DNA from: JACCZR01 sp035296565
GTDB taxonomy: Bacteria; Actinomycetota; Thermoleophilia; Solirubrobacterales; Thermoleophilaceae
Direction of reading: 5' to 3'
NCBI GenBank assembly: GCA_035296565.1
Contig: DATHAQ010000046.1
Span: forward strand, 1-22,761
Length of the DNA stretch: 22,761 nucleotides
Shown here: positions 14,337-21,004 of the stretch, in pieces
Numbering within the stretch: the stretch's first letter is position 1
Layout of the letters: the number at the start of each line of letters is the position of its first letter
Translations under genes and position numbers: made by a program
The notes under the pieces: generated by a model
Databases searched by the model: none
The model's input: only the letters and a program-made list of their open reading frames with translations
What the model was told of the DNA's origin: nothing

Positions 14337-15532
14337 CCCCGGGCCAGGACGAGGATGGCCACGCCCGTGAGCAGCGTGGCCACGGCGCCGACCGCGAATC
14401 CTGCCCGCGCGCCCGAATGCTCGGCCACCCAGCCTACGATCGGACCGCCCAGTGGCGTGGAGCCCAGGTAGACCACGCTGAACATCGACATCACCCGCCC
14501 GCGCAGGTGGGGGGCCGCCCCCAGCTGGAGCAGGGCGTTGGTGGTGGCCGCGAAGGCGGCGGAGGCGGCGCCGACGCAGACCAGCGCGGCGAAGGCCAGC
14601 GGCAGGCTCGGCGCGGCGACGAGCAGGGCGGTGAAGGAGCCGAAGCAGAGCGCCAGCACGCCGAGATCGGCCAGCGAGGGCTCCCGGCTGCGTCCTGCGT
14701 TGGCCAGCGAGCCCACGACCGCGCCGATTCCCATGGCCGCGGCCAACGCGCCGAAGGTCCCGGCCCCGGCGTGAAACTCGAAGCGGGCCATCAGCGGGAG
14801 CAGGACCGGGAAATTGAAGGCCAGCGTGCCTACCACGGCCATGGCCGCCAGGGGCACCAGCAGCGCGGGCTGCGAGCGCACGTGACGCAGGCCCTGGCGT
14901 AGCTGTCCCGGCTCCCGCGGCACCGGCTCGGAGACCGCGAGGTCGCGCGGCCGCAGCGCGAGGAGCGACATCAGGGCCACGAAGAAGCCCCCGGTCGCCA
15001 CCGCAAAGCAGGGCACGACGCCCGCGCCGGCGATCAGGGCGCCTCCTATGGCCGGGCCCGCCATGCGCGCGGAGGAGACCAGGGCGGCGTTCAGTGAGAC
15101 CGAGGCGGGGATCATGCCGGGCTCGACCACCTCGGACAGAAAGGCCTGGCGGACGGGGTTGTCGACCGCGTGGCCGAAGCCGCGCGCCAGCACCAGCAGG
15201 TAAACCATCCACAGCTCGACGGCCCCGGTCGCGGTGAGGGCGAACAGAGCCGCGGCCGGGAGGATCATCCAGGCCTGGGCGATCAGCAGGATGCGGCGCT
15301 TGGACAGCCGGTCGGCCAGCAGGCCCGCCCAGGCGCCGAACAGCAGCATGGGGACGAACTGGAGCGCCGTGGTGAGCCCCAAGGACACGCCGCTGCCGGT
15401 GAGCTTGAGCACGAGCCAGAGCTCGGCCACGCTCTGAACCCACACCGAGGTGCGGGCGAAGGCCTGGCCGGTGAAGAAGCGGCGGTAGGCGGGGCCGCGC
15501 AGTGGCGCGAAGGGACGGCGCAGGCGCGTCAC
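14258..15532 (-). CDS. MFS transporter (drug-efflux type)
   Basis: A 424-residue major facilitator with about 12 hydrophobic segments, resembling the EntS/MFS_3 group of exporters. Motif A is visible after the second helix (GAWAGLLADRLSKRRIL, near residues 66-82). A related loop, PHLRGRVMSMFSVVYLGSTP, lies in the second half. The N-terminus (MTRLRRPFAPLRGPAYRRFF) is a typical positively charged cytosolic start. GTG 15532 overlaps the marR stop by 4 bases, so it is coupled to and presumably controlled by that repressor. The last 26 codons, a polar Arg/Ala/Ser tail, lie antisense to the end of the EF-G2 gene. Substrate is unknown; linkage to a MarR regulator suggests efflux of a small toxic compound. 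Confidence 0.9.
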   Translation of the reverse strand: MTRLRRPFAPLRGPAYRRFFTGQAFARTSVWVQSVAELWLVLKLTGSGVSLGLTTALQFVPMLLFGAWAGLLADRLSKRRILLIAQAWMILPAAALFALTATGAVELWMVYLLVLARGFGHAVDNPVRQAFLSEVVEPGMIPASVSLNAALVSSARMAGPAIGGALIAGAGVVPCFAVATGGFFVALMSLLALRPRDLAVSEPVPREPGQLRQGLRHVRSQPALLVPLAAMAVVGTLAFNFPVLLPLMARFEFHAGAGTFGALAAAMGIGAVVGSLANAGRSREPSLADLGVLALCFGSFTALLVAAPSLPLAFAALVCVGAASAAFAATTNALLQLGAAPHLRGRVMSMFSVVYLGSTPLGGPIVGWVAEHSGARAGFAVGAVATLLTGVAILVLARGQATAWLSSARARATTLSARWAGTSS

Positions 15533-15966
15533 TCCCCGTCCTCCAGCATGCGCTCCAGGAGGTCGCTCGCGTGCGCCAGCAGCTCGCGTTCGTCGGGCTC
15601 CAGGGCGGTCAGGCGCTCGGCCAGGTAGGCCGTCTTCTGGCGGCGCAGGTCCCGTACGGCCCGGTGACCGGCAGGCGTGATCTCGAGCAGCGCCGCTCGC
15701 CGATCGCGCTCGTCGGGCAGCCGCTCGACCAGCCCGGCGTCACAGAGGCGGGTGACCACACGGGTGGCCGTGGGGCGCTGCACGCGCTCCAGGCGCGCCA
15801 GCTCCGAGGGCCCGAGCGGGCCCGCGCGCTCGATGGTCGAGAGGGCCGCGGCCAGGGTAGGGGAGAGCGCGGGATCGCCCTGCTGTCGCAGCCGGCGAGC
15901 CGTTCGGGTGATGCTGAAGCGGAGCCGATCCGCCAGCTCCGGAAGGGGTGGAGAACTAGTTAGCAC
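15529..15966 (-). CDS. MarR-family transcriptional regulator
   Basis: A 145-residue winged-helix repressor of MarR type, which binds palindromic operators as a dimer and releases DNA on ligand binding or oxidation. The order is a dimerisation helix (ELADRLRFSITRTARRLRQQ), then the helix-turn-helix LGPSELARLERVQRPTATRVVTRL, the wing (VERLPDERDRRAALLEITPAG) carrying the conserved D-x-R-D/R pattern, and C-terminal helices. There is no Cys in the chain, so simple thiol oxidation sensing is unlikely. GTG 15966 is the start and lies inside a perfect inverted repeat, with a TAGAGT box 8 bases upstream. It forms an operon with the MFS gene and very probably represses both. The 73-base divergent region might also affect the gene at 16040. 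Confidence 0.92.
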   Translation of the reverse strand: MLTSSPPLPELADRLRFSITRTARRLRQQGDPALSPTLAAALSTIERAGPLGPSELARLERVQRPTATRVVTRLCDAGLVERLPDERDRRAALLEITPAGHRAVRDLRRQKTAYLAERLTALEPDERELLAHASDLLERMLEDGE

Positions 15967-15975
15967 CGCTAACTA
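15957..15975. promoter_or_regulatory. Putative MarR operator (8-3-8 inverted repeat)
   Basis: TAGTTAGC-ACC-GCTAACTA is a perfect 19-base palindrome of the size and TTAG/CTAA type bound by MarR dimers. It covers the marR GTG start codon (15964-15966), and its outer base is also the last base of the TAGAGT -10 box. A bound dimer would block RNA polymerase directly. AT-rich bases stand out in this GC-rich window. Confidence 0.75.
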
Positions 15976-15980
15976 CTCTA
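15975..15980 (-). promoter_or_regulatory. Putative -10 box of the marR-MFS operon
   Basis: On the minus strand TAGAGT ends 8 bases before the GTG of marR, matching the leaderless pattern seen elsewhere in the window. A TTGCAA palindrome (15994-15999) lies 13 bases upstream of it, too close for a standard -35 box. Confidence 0.4.
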
Positions 15981-16026
15981 GCAGCGAGGGGTCTTGCAAG
16001 CGTCCCGCGCCGCTAAGCGCCGGCGC

Positions 16027-16032
16027 TAGCAT
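16027..16032 (+). promoter_or_regulatory. Putative -10 box for the zinc-ribbon gene
   Basis: TAGCAT lies exactly 7 bases before GTG 16040, with no Shine-Dalgarno sequence between them, suggesting a leaderless transcript. No -35 consensus is visible. Confidence 0.4.
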
Positions 16033-16039
16033 CGGCGTC

Positions 16040-16828
16040 GTGAAGAAGGAGCTTCGGCCGGTTCACGATCTCCAGTCGTGCGACGTCTGCGGGCGGACCA
16101 TCCTCAAGGGCGAGCGGACCGAGAGCTACCTCGCCGAGGGCGGTGGGCGCTACAGCGTCTGCGAGCTGTGCTTCGCCCGCGCTGAGCAGGCCGGATGGCT
16201 GCGCGAGTCCGTCCACGGGCAGATGCCCGCCCGGCCTCCCCGGACCGAGCCGCGCCGCCCCCTTCTCGGCCGGCTGCGCCGACGCGGGGGGCGCTCGGAG
16301 GCCGAGCCCGAGCCGCTGGTCGAGGAGGAGGCCGCCGACCCCGCCGAGAGCTACGAGCTGCCCGAGGAGCCGCTGCCGTCGGAGATCGAGGCGGCCGGGG
16401 CTGACGGGTACGAGGAGCCCGAGCCCGAATCGGAGCCTCAACCGGAGCCCGACCCCGATCCGCTGCCGCGCCGCCGCAAGGACCCGCGCCACGTCCGCGC
16501 GGTTCCCACCACCCGCGAGGGCAAGGTCGAGCGCGCCTTCGACCTCTTCAACGCCTCGGAGCACTCGCGCACGGTCAGCGGCCTGGCGCGCAGTCTGGGG
16601 GGGCCCTGGGTCTGCGCGCTGCCCGACCTGGAGGCCCCGAGCATGGTCACCATCGTGGTGGCCTGGGAGCTCTCCTGGTACCGCTTCCAGGTCGACCTCG
16701 GCGACGAGCACGACCCCGTCAACCTGCAGGATAAGGGCGAGGAGATCGACCAGATCGACACCGAGTTGCGGGAGTGGAACGCGGGCCTCGACGAGCACGG
16801 CCGCTTGGTGGTCGGGGTTCCCCAGTGA
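16040..16828 (+). CDS. Zinc-ribbon protein with acidic linker, function unknown
   Basis: A 262-residue protein with three parts. Residues 8-50 form a treble-clef or zinc-ribbon-like unit with CDVCG (Cys14, Cys17) and CELC (Cys41, Cys44). Residues about 90-150 are a low-complexity Glu/Pro-rich linker preceded by an Arg-rich stretch. Residues about 158-262 are a folded domain starting HVRAVPTTREGKVERAFDLF and containing FNASEHSRTVSGLARSLGG, later MVTIVVAWELSWYRFQVDL. I do not know this last domain; it looks like an alpha/beta module. GTG 16040 is the start, one codon before KKELRPVHDL. Its TGA overlaps the next GTG by 4 bases, placing it first in an operon with a small protein and an RNase HI. 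A nucleic-acid-related role is possible but is inference. Confidence 0.78.
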   Translation: MKKELRPVHDLQSCDVCGRTILKGERTESYLAEGGGRYSVCELCFARAEQAGWLRESVHGQMPARPPRTEPRRPLLGRLRRRGGRSEAEPEPLVEEEAADPAESYELPEEPLPSEIEAAGADGYEEPEPESEPQPEPDPDPLPRRRKDPRHVRAVPTTREGKVERAFDLFNASEHSRTVSGLARSLGGPWVCALPDLEAPSMVTIVVAWELSWYRFQVDLGDEHDPVNLQDKGEEIDQIDTELREWNAGLDEHGRLVVGVPQ

Positions 16829-17031
16829 TCTACTGCGTGGTGCCCCAGGCGCTGGCAAACGAGCTCTACGACCGCCTGGCCGACTACTACCGCGACGACC
16901 CCAACGTCGAGGTGATCGTCGACCGGCGCGCGCAGGACGGGACGCCAGGCAGCCATCCGTCGTTCAACGATCGCCGGCGCCAGCGGCCCAAGGGCAGCTT
17001 CCCGCCGATCGAACCCCCTTCGCAGCGCTGA
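16825..17031 (+). CDS. Small protein (68 residues), function unknown
   Basis: A compact 68-residue protein. It begins MIYCVVPQALANELYDRLAD, continues YYRDDPNVEVIVDRR, and ends in an Arg/Pro-rich tail. The first 40 residues look like a small beta-alpha-beta unit. The VIVDRR step followed by basic residues resembles the strand and RR motif seen in short proteins that sit beside ribonuclease genes, but I cannot name a family. GTG 16825 overlaps the preceding TGA by 4 bases and its own TGA overlaps the proposed CTG start of RNase HI. The three genes are therefore likely translated as a coupled set. No membrane segment or catalytic motif is present. Confidence 0.65.
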   Translation: MIYCVVPQALANELYDRLADYYRDDPNVEVIVDRRAQDGTPGSHPSFNDRRRQRPKGSFPPIEPPSQR

Positions 17032-17447
17032 GCTCCGGCGGCCTGGACAAGGTCGTCGTCCACGTGGACGGCGGCTCGCGCGGCAACCCCGGCCCGGCCG
17101 CCGCCGGCGCGGTGGTGGCCACCCCCGACGGCGACGAGCTCGTAGAGCGCGGCCGCTACATCGGCGAGGCGACCAACAACGTAGCCGAGTACCGGGCGGT
17201 CCTCCTCGGCCTCGAGCTGGCCAACGAGCTCGGCGCGCGGGAGGTCGAGGTGATCAACGACTCGCAGCTCGTGTCGCGCCAGATCGGCGGCGAGTACAAG
17301 GTCAAGCACAAGGACATGAAGCCGCTGTACCTCGAGACCATGCATGCCCTGCGGGAGTTCGAGCGCTGGTCGGTGCGCAGCGTCTCGCGCGAGCACAACG
17401 AGCGCGCCGACGAGCTGGTCAACGAGGTCCTGGACGCCCACGGGTAG
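17028..17447 (+). CDS. Ribonuclease HI family protein
   Basis: A 139-residue RNase H-fold nuclease that cleaves RNA in RNA-DNA hybrids, of the short single-domain type (reverse-transcriptase-like/RnhA C-terminal family). All four metal ligands are present: Asp14 in VHVDGGSRGNPGP, Glu54 in NNVAEYRAVL, Asp78 in INDSQLV and Asp128 in NERADELVNE. The start is odd. No in-frame ATG, GTG or TTG lies between the gene 16040 region and the first beta strand. The first usable ones are CTG 17028, which overlaps the previous stop as CTGA, and CTG 17043. GTG 17064 would remove the strand bearing the first Asp. Translational coupling to the upstream small gene probably explains this. It is followed after 12 bases by the PaaK-like gene. 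Confidence 0.88.
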   Translation: MSSGGLDKVVVHVDGGSRGNPGPAAAGAVVATPDGDELVERGRYIGEATNNVAEYRAVLLGLELANELGAREVEVINDSQLVSRQIGGEYKVKHKDMKPLYLETMHALREFERWSVRSVSREHNERADELVNEVLDAHG

Positions 17448-17459
17448 TGCGCCCGGCGC

Positions 17460-18713
17460 GTGGTCGAGCTGCTCGCTCGCGCGAAGGGCCGACCGGTGGC
17501 AGGATTGGGCGCAGCGTGCTCGAGACCGGCCGGCCCGCTGGGGGACGCCATCGTCCGCTACGCGAGCCAGAACTCGCCCTACTACGCGAGCCTGCTCGAA
17601 GGGGTCGAGCGGTTCGAGGACATCCCATCGCTGACCAAGCCGGTCGCCCCGGCGAACTTCGACCACATCCTCGTCCCGGACCTCCACCCCGAGCGGTTGC
17701 TGCGGGCCTGGACCTCCGGGTCGACCGGCGCGCCGGTCGCCTTCGTGACCGACGCCTGGGCCGGGCCCGCCTGCGAAGCCGCCCGCGCCCGGCTGCTCGA
17801 CTTGGCGGGGATCCCGCGGGGCGTGCACGTAGTGCTCGTCCTCACCGACCCAACGCTCCCGCCGGGGCTGACGGGCTGGACCGGCTTTCCCATGCGCGGC
17901 ACCGTGCGGGACAACCTGCGCGAGCGTCTCAGCACCCTCGATCGCCTCGGTGACTACATCTTGTACGGGATCGCCAGCGCGCTCGAGTGGATCGCAACCC
18001 AGCTCGAGCGCGACGCCCGGCCGCTCCCCATGCCCGCACCCGTGGCAGTTGTGACCACCGCCGACACGCTGACCCTTACGGGCCGGGGACGCATCGAGAG
18101 AGCGTTCGGCTGTCCCGTGCACAGCTGGTATGGGTCGACGGAGACCGATCCGTCACTGGCGGGGACGCTCCCGGGCGACCACGACCGCTATGTGCTCAAC
18201 GAAGACCGGGCGTACGTGGAGGTCGCCGACGAAGATGGGCGCCCCTGCGCTCCGGGCGAGCGCGGGCAGGTGCTGATCACCGATCTCCACAGCCGCTGCT
18301 TTCCGTTGCTGCGCTATGCGGTGGGCGACCTCGCGGTCATGAGCGAACGGGGCTACGGCGCAAGCCGCGTCCTCGAGCGGCTCGACGGGCGGCGATCGAC
18401 GATCGTCGAGCTCGCCAACGGGTCCTTGATAACGGAGTCCAACCTGCACCTGGTGCTGATTCGCGACCCAAGGGCGATCGAGTGCGTCGAGGCCCTGCAA
18501 GGCGTGCAGACGGGCCCCATGTCGCTCGAACTCAGCGTCGTCTGGCGGGACCGGCGCGACGACCGGACCGCCAGGGCCATCCAGGGCCGGGCGAAGGACC
18601 TGTGGGGCGACGACCTCGACGTCGAGCTGCGCGATGTGGAACGCCTGGAGCTCCTGCCGAGCGGCAAGCGCTGGCTGCTGCGCCGGCTCGAGCCCGTGGC
18701 GCGGCCGAGCTGA
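17460..18713 (+). CDS. PaaK/CapK-like adenylate-forming enzyme
   Basis: A 417-residue member of the phenylacetate-CoA ligase branch of the ANL superfamily, which activates a carboxylate as acyl-AMP, usually before CoA transfer. Visible signatures are the phosphate loop TSGSTGAPV (85-93), the adenine/substrate motif WYGSTETD (223-230), GERGQVLITDL (266-276) and the ribose-binding acid in RYAVGDLA (Asp290). A C-terminal subdomain follows, with PSGKRWLLRRLE supplying the late Lys expected in this family. Its length is normal for the compact PaaK/CapK type. GTG 17460 is the start; no Shine-Dalgarno sequence is clear. The substrate cannot be read off, and no phenylacetate pathway genes are nearby. 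Position before a phosphotriesterase-like gene gives weak context only. Confidence 0.82.
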   Translation: MVELLARAKGRPVAGLGAACSRPAGPLGDAIVRYASQNSPYYASLLEGVERFEDIPSLTKPVAPANFDHILVPDLHPERLLRAWTSGSTGAPVAFVTDAWAGPACEAARARLLDLAGIPRGVHVVLVLTDPTLPPGLTGWTGFPMRGTVRDNLRERLSTLDRLGDYILYGIASALEWIATQLERDARPLPMPAPVAVVTTADTLTLTGRGRIERAFGCPVHSWYGSTETDPSLAGTLPGDHDRYVLNEDRAYVEVADEDGRPCAPGERGQVLITDLHSRCFPLLRYAVGDLAVMSERGYGASRVLERLDGRRSTIVELANGSLITESNLHLVLIRDPRAIECVEALQGVQTGPMSLELSVVWRDRRDDRTARAIQGRAKDLWGDDLDVELRDVERLELLPSGKRWLLRRLEPVARPS

Positions 18714-18726
18714 CAGGATTCCGCCC

Positions 18727-19689
18727 ATGGCTTCGATCGAGACCGTCCAAGGGCCCGTAGACGCCGCTGAGCTCGGCGTCACGCTGATCCACGAGCACGT
18801 CCGCTTCCGCGACGAGGGCGTCGCCGAGCAGTGGCCGGGCTGCTACGACGACGAGGCCGAGATGCAGGCGGCTTTGGAGCAGGTGAACAACGCCGCCGAG
18901 CACGGCGTGAAGACGATCGTCGAGCCGACTGCGATGTTCGGCGGTCGCGACGTCGAGTTCATGCGCCGGGTGTGCGATCAGACCGGCGTGAGGCTCGTTC
19001 CTTGTACGGGCATCTACACCTACGACTACCTGCCCCACTACTTCGCCAACCGCTCGGAGGACCAGATGGCCGAGCACTTCGTGGCGGACATCGAGCGCGG
19101 GATCCAGGACACGGGCATCAAGGCCGGTTTCCTCAAGTGCGCCGCCGACGAGCCCGGGGTGACGCCGAACATCGAGAAGGTGCACCGGGCGGTCGCGCGC
19201 GCCTCGATCCAGACCGGCGCGCCGATAATGGCCCACTCGCGACCAGCCTCGGAGACCGGCCCGCGCCAGATGGAGATCTTCGTCGAGGAGGGGGTGGACC
19301 CCGGGAAGGTCCAGATCGCCCACACCGGCGACACCGACGACCTCGACTACATCGAGCGCGTGCTCGACACCGGGGCCTGGATCGGCCTCGACCGCTACGG
19401 GCTGGAGATGTTCCTGCCGATGGACCGGCGCAACGCGACGACGCTCGAGCTGCTGCGCCGCGGCTACGCGGACCGTCTTTTCATCGGCGCGGACTTCTGC
19501 GCGACGATCGATTGGTTCCCGCAGGAGGCCGCGGAGGGCTTGGTTGAAGCGGGCCTGATCCGCTCCGATTGGTCGATGACGCTCGTGTTCGAGCAGGTGC
19601 TGCCGAAGCTGCGTGAGGAGGGCGTCTTCGGCGACGAGACCTTCCAGCGGGTCTTCGTCGACAACCCGCAGCGCTGGTTGACGAGCTAG
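18727..19689 (+). CDS. Phosphotriesterase-family metal-dependent hydrolase
   Basis: A 320-residue amidohydrolase-superfamily TIM barrel of the phosphotriesterase/lactonase type. The binuclear metal site is complete: His22 and His24 (HEHV), Lys137 (AGFLKCAAD), which would be carboxylated, His170 (MAHSRP), His199 (IAHTGDTDD) and Asp256 (FIGADFC). Members act as lactonases, phosphotriesterases or phosphodiesterases; most natural ones are lactonases, so organophosphate activity should not be assumed. Length is normal. ATG 18727 has AGGA 8 bases upstream. It follows the PaaK-like gene after 13 bases and may be cotranscribed. The TAG stop shares a CTAG tetramer with the TAG of the converging gene. 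Confidence 0.88.
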   Translation: MASIETVQGPVDAAELGVTLIHEHVRFRDEGVAEQWPGCYDDEAEMQAALEQVNNAAEHGVKTIVEPTAMFGGRDVEFMRRVCDQTGVRLVPCTGIYTYDYLPHYFANRSEDQMAEHFVADIERGIQDTGIKAGFLKCAADEPGVTPNIEKVHRAVARASIQTGAPIMAHSRPASETGPRQMEIFVEEGVDPGKVQIAHTGDTDDLDYIERVLDTGAWIGLDRYGLEMFLPMDRRNATTLELLRRGYADRLFIGADFCATIDWFPQEAAEGLVEAGLIRSDWSMTLVFEQVLPKLREEGVFGDETFQRVFVDNPQRWLTS

Positions 19690-20351
19690 ACCACCTGGAT
19701 GAGGCCCGAGACGAGCAGGGCCGCCCCAAATACGACGCAGGCGATCGCGGTCACGCCGCGGCGGTGCTCGGTCACGTAGTCGTTCAGCGCCTGGAGCGGG
19801 GCCTTCACGCGGTTGCCCAGCACCATCAGGGCCAGGGGCGGGGCCGCGGCGGGGAGCATGGTGATCGCGAAAACGAGGACGAGGGCGGCCGCGCGGCCGG
19901 CCGGGCCCTCGCCCGATGCCGCGATCTCGTGGGCGGCCGGAAAGTAGAGCGCGAGGTTCGGCAACAGCAGGCCCGCACCGACCCCGACCATCGGCCAGCG
20001 CACCCCGGCTCCCTGGCCCGTGTCCTCGCGGACGGGCAGCCGCGACTTCTGGGGCTTGCCGCTCGCCCAGACCAGCTCGTAGATCGCCACCCCGAACAGG
20101 ACCGCGGCGCCGACGAGCTTGACCACGCCCTTCAGTTCGGGCGATGCCTTGTGGCCGCCGGTGCCGAGGTGGAAGATGAGCGCCGCCACGGTGGCGGCGA
20201 CCAGCAGCAGCGCCGCGCCCAGGGCCACCGACCACGCCCAGCCCAGCGGCGAGCGCGGCCGGGAGAGGTTGAGCACCTGGACGCCCAGCAGCGCCGGGCT
20301 GATGGCGGCGCCGGCGGCGAGGGGGACGACCTGTGCGAGGAGAGGGCCCAT
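19686..20351 (-). CDS. GAP/Sap-like integral membrane protein
   Basis: A 221-residue membrane protein with about six hydrophobic segments, near residues 8-25, 38-60, 78-94, 117-137, 152-175 and 200-220. The motif AAGAAISPALLGVQVLNLS in the first helix matches the GAP family related to mycobacterial Sap (sulfolipid-1-addressing protein), itself part of the LysE-like group of exporters. In mycobacteria such proteins help export glycolipids. Substrate here is unknown. A soluble loop carrying SGKPQKSRLPVREDTG lies between helices three and four. ATG 20351 is the start. It is probably monocistronic, and its stop overlaps that of the hydrolase gene tail-to-tail. Confidence 0.8.
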   Translation of the reverse strand: MGPLLAQVVPLAAGAAISPALLGVQVLNLSRPRSPLGWAWSVALGAALLLVAATVAALIFHLGTGGHKASPELKGVVKLVGAAVLFGVAIYELVWASGKPQKSRLPVREDTGQGAGVRWPMVGVGAGLLLPNLALYFPAAHEIAASGEGPAGRAAALVLVFAITMLPAAAPPLALMVLGNRVKAPLQALNDYVTEHRRGVTAIACVVFGAALLVSGLIQVV

Positions 20352-20387
20352 GGCGGGCGAGCGTAAGCGCCCAGACGCGAGCGCCGT

Positions 20388-20507
20388 CTACTTCTCGAGC
20401 CAGTACCGGTCGAAGGCCTCGCTGAAGGCCCGAAACTGCGCCAGCACCGAGTCGCGACGCCGATAGACGGTCGCTTCGGGGAATGCCGGATCCTCGCGGT
20501 GCTCCAC
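20388..20507 (-). pseudogene. SnoaL-like gene remnant
   Basis: A 39-codon stretch ending in TAG reads VEHREDPAFPEATVYRRRDS and then VLAQFRAFSEAFDRYWLEK. It matches the middle of SnoaL-like proteins, compare KVEIHDFDVPDAGVYRGHEG and the FVAWLQRWNEGWDSWRIED that follows in the neighbouring intact gene. The usual N-terminal helix and the C-terminal beta strands are missing. It lies 10 bases after the stop of the intact copy, same strand. Most likely a decayed tandem duplicate. Confidence 0.55.
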
Positions 20508-20517
20508 TCCTTCGTGC

Positions 20518-20916
20518 CTAACTCGACAGCCCGGCGGCCTCGAGAGCCAGCTCTCGGTCGTTGAAGTACTCCATTCGGACGATCTTGCCGTCTGTGACTC
20601 GGTAGAGCAGGGCGTCGTCGCGCTCGATCTCCAGTCCGCTGTGCTTCCCCTTGGCGATCATGCGGAACGTGGCGAGCGCCTCGTCATCGCCTGTGGCGCG
20701 GAAGTCGAGGTCCTCGATCCTCCAACTGTCCCAGCCCTCGTTCCAGCGCTGCAGCCACGCAACGAACCCCTCATGTCCGCGGTAGACCCCGGCATCGGGT
20801 ACGTCGAAGTCGTGAATCTCGACCTTGGAATCCAAGGTGGGGAAGACGTTCCCCCAGTCCTGGTCCAGCGTCGCCTGGAATCCGCGCTGGACGATCTCCA
20901 CGTTCTCCTGCGACAT
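20518..20916 (-). CDS. SnoaL-like (NTF2-fold) protein
   Basis: A 132-residue protein of the SnoaL/nuclear transport factor 2-like fold, a cone-shaped alpha+beta barrel used by polyketide cyclases, dehydratases, isomerases and many binding proteins. The N-terminal MSQENVEIVQRGF helix, the DAGVYRGHEGFVAWLQRW middle, RATGDDEALATFRM and GKIVRMEYFNDRELALEAAGL end are the usual pattern. Paralogues starting MSQENVE are numerous in Thermoleophilia and of unknown function. ATG 20916 is well fixed by the family start. A GATACT box lies 9 bases upstream. A second intact copy (22209) shares a 23-base identical stretch over the first codons. No ligand can be predicted. Confidence 0.85.
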   Translation of the reverse strand: MSQENVEIVQRGFQATLDQDWGNVFPTLDSKVEIHDFDVPDAGVYRGHEGFVAWLQRWNEGWDSWRIEDLDFRATGDDEALATFRMIAKGKHSGLEIERDDALLYRVTDGKIVRMEYFNDRELALEAAGLSS

Positions 20917-20925
20917 CGTTCGCCC

Positions 20926-20931
20926 AGTATC
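20926..20931 (-). promoter_or_regulatory. Putative -10 box for SnoaL-like gene
   Basis: On the minus strand GATACT ends 9 bases before ATG 20916. No Shine-Dalgarno sequence is present, fitting a near-leaderless transcript. Confidence 0.35.
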
Positions 20932-20990
20932 CCGGGTGCTGGAGGCACGGGGCGGCGCGCTGACCCGACGTCCCGCCTGGGCCGGAGCAC

Positions 20991-20996
20991 TACGCT
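20991..20996 (+). promoter_or_regulatory. Putative -10 box for the GlsB-like gene
   Basis: TACGCT lies 8 bases before ATG 21005. A GGGAG stretch directly abuts the start codon, too close for a working Shine-Dalgarno sequence, so leaderless initiation is favoured. Confidence 0.4.
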
Positions 20997-21004
20997 GCCG
21001 GGAG

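Noticed and set aside
16887..18122. Minus-strand open frame opposite RNase HI and the PaaK-like gene
   Set aside because: Spans three real genes on the other strand and has no motif of its own.
18532..20235. Minus-strand open frame (567 codons) opposite the phosphotriesterase-like gene
   Set aside because: Its last part is a wrong-frame reading of the GAP-like gene and the rest is antisense shadow.
20119..20466. Plus-strand 115-codon frame over the start of the GAP-like gene
   Set aside because: Antisense to a clear membrane-protein gene and to the SnoaL remnant; no motif.
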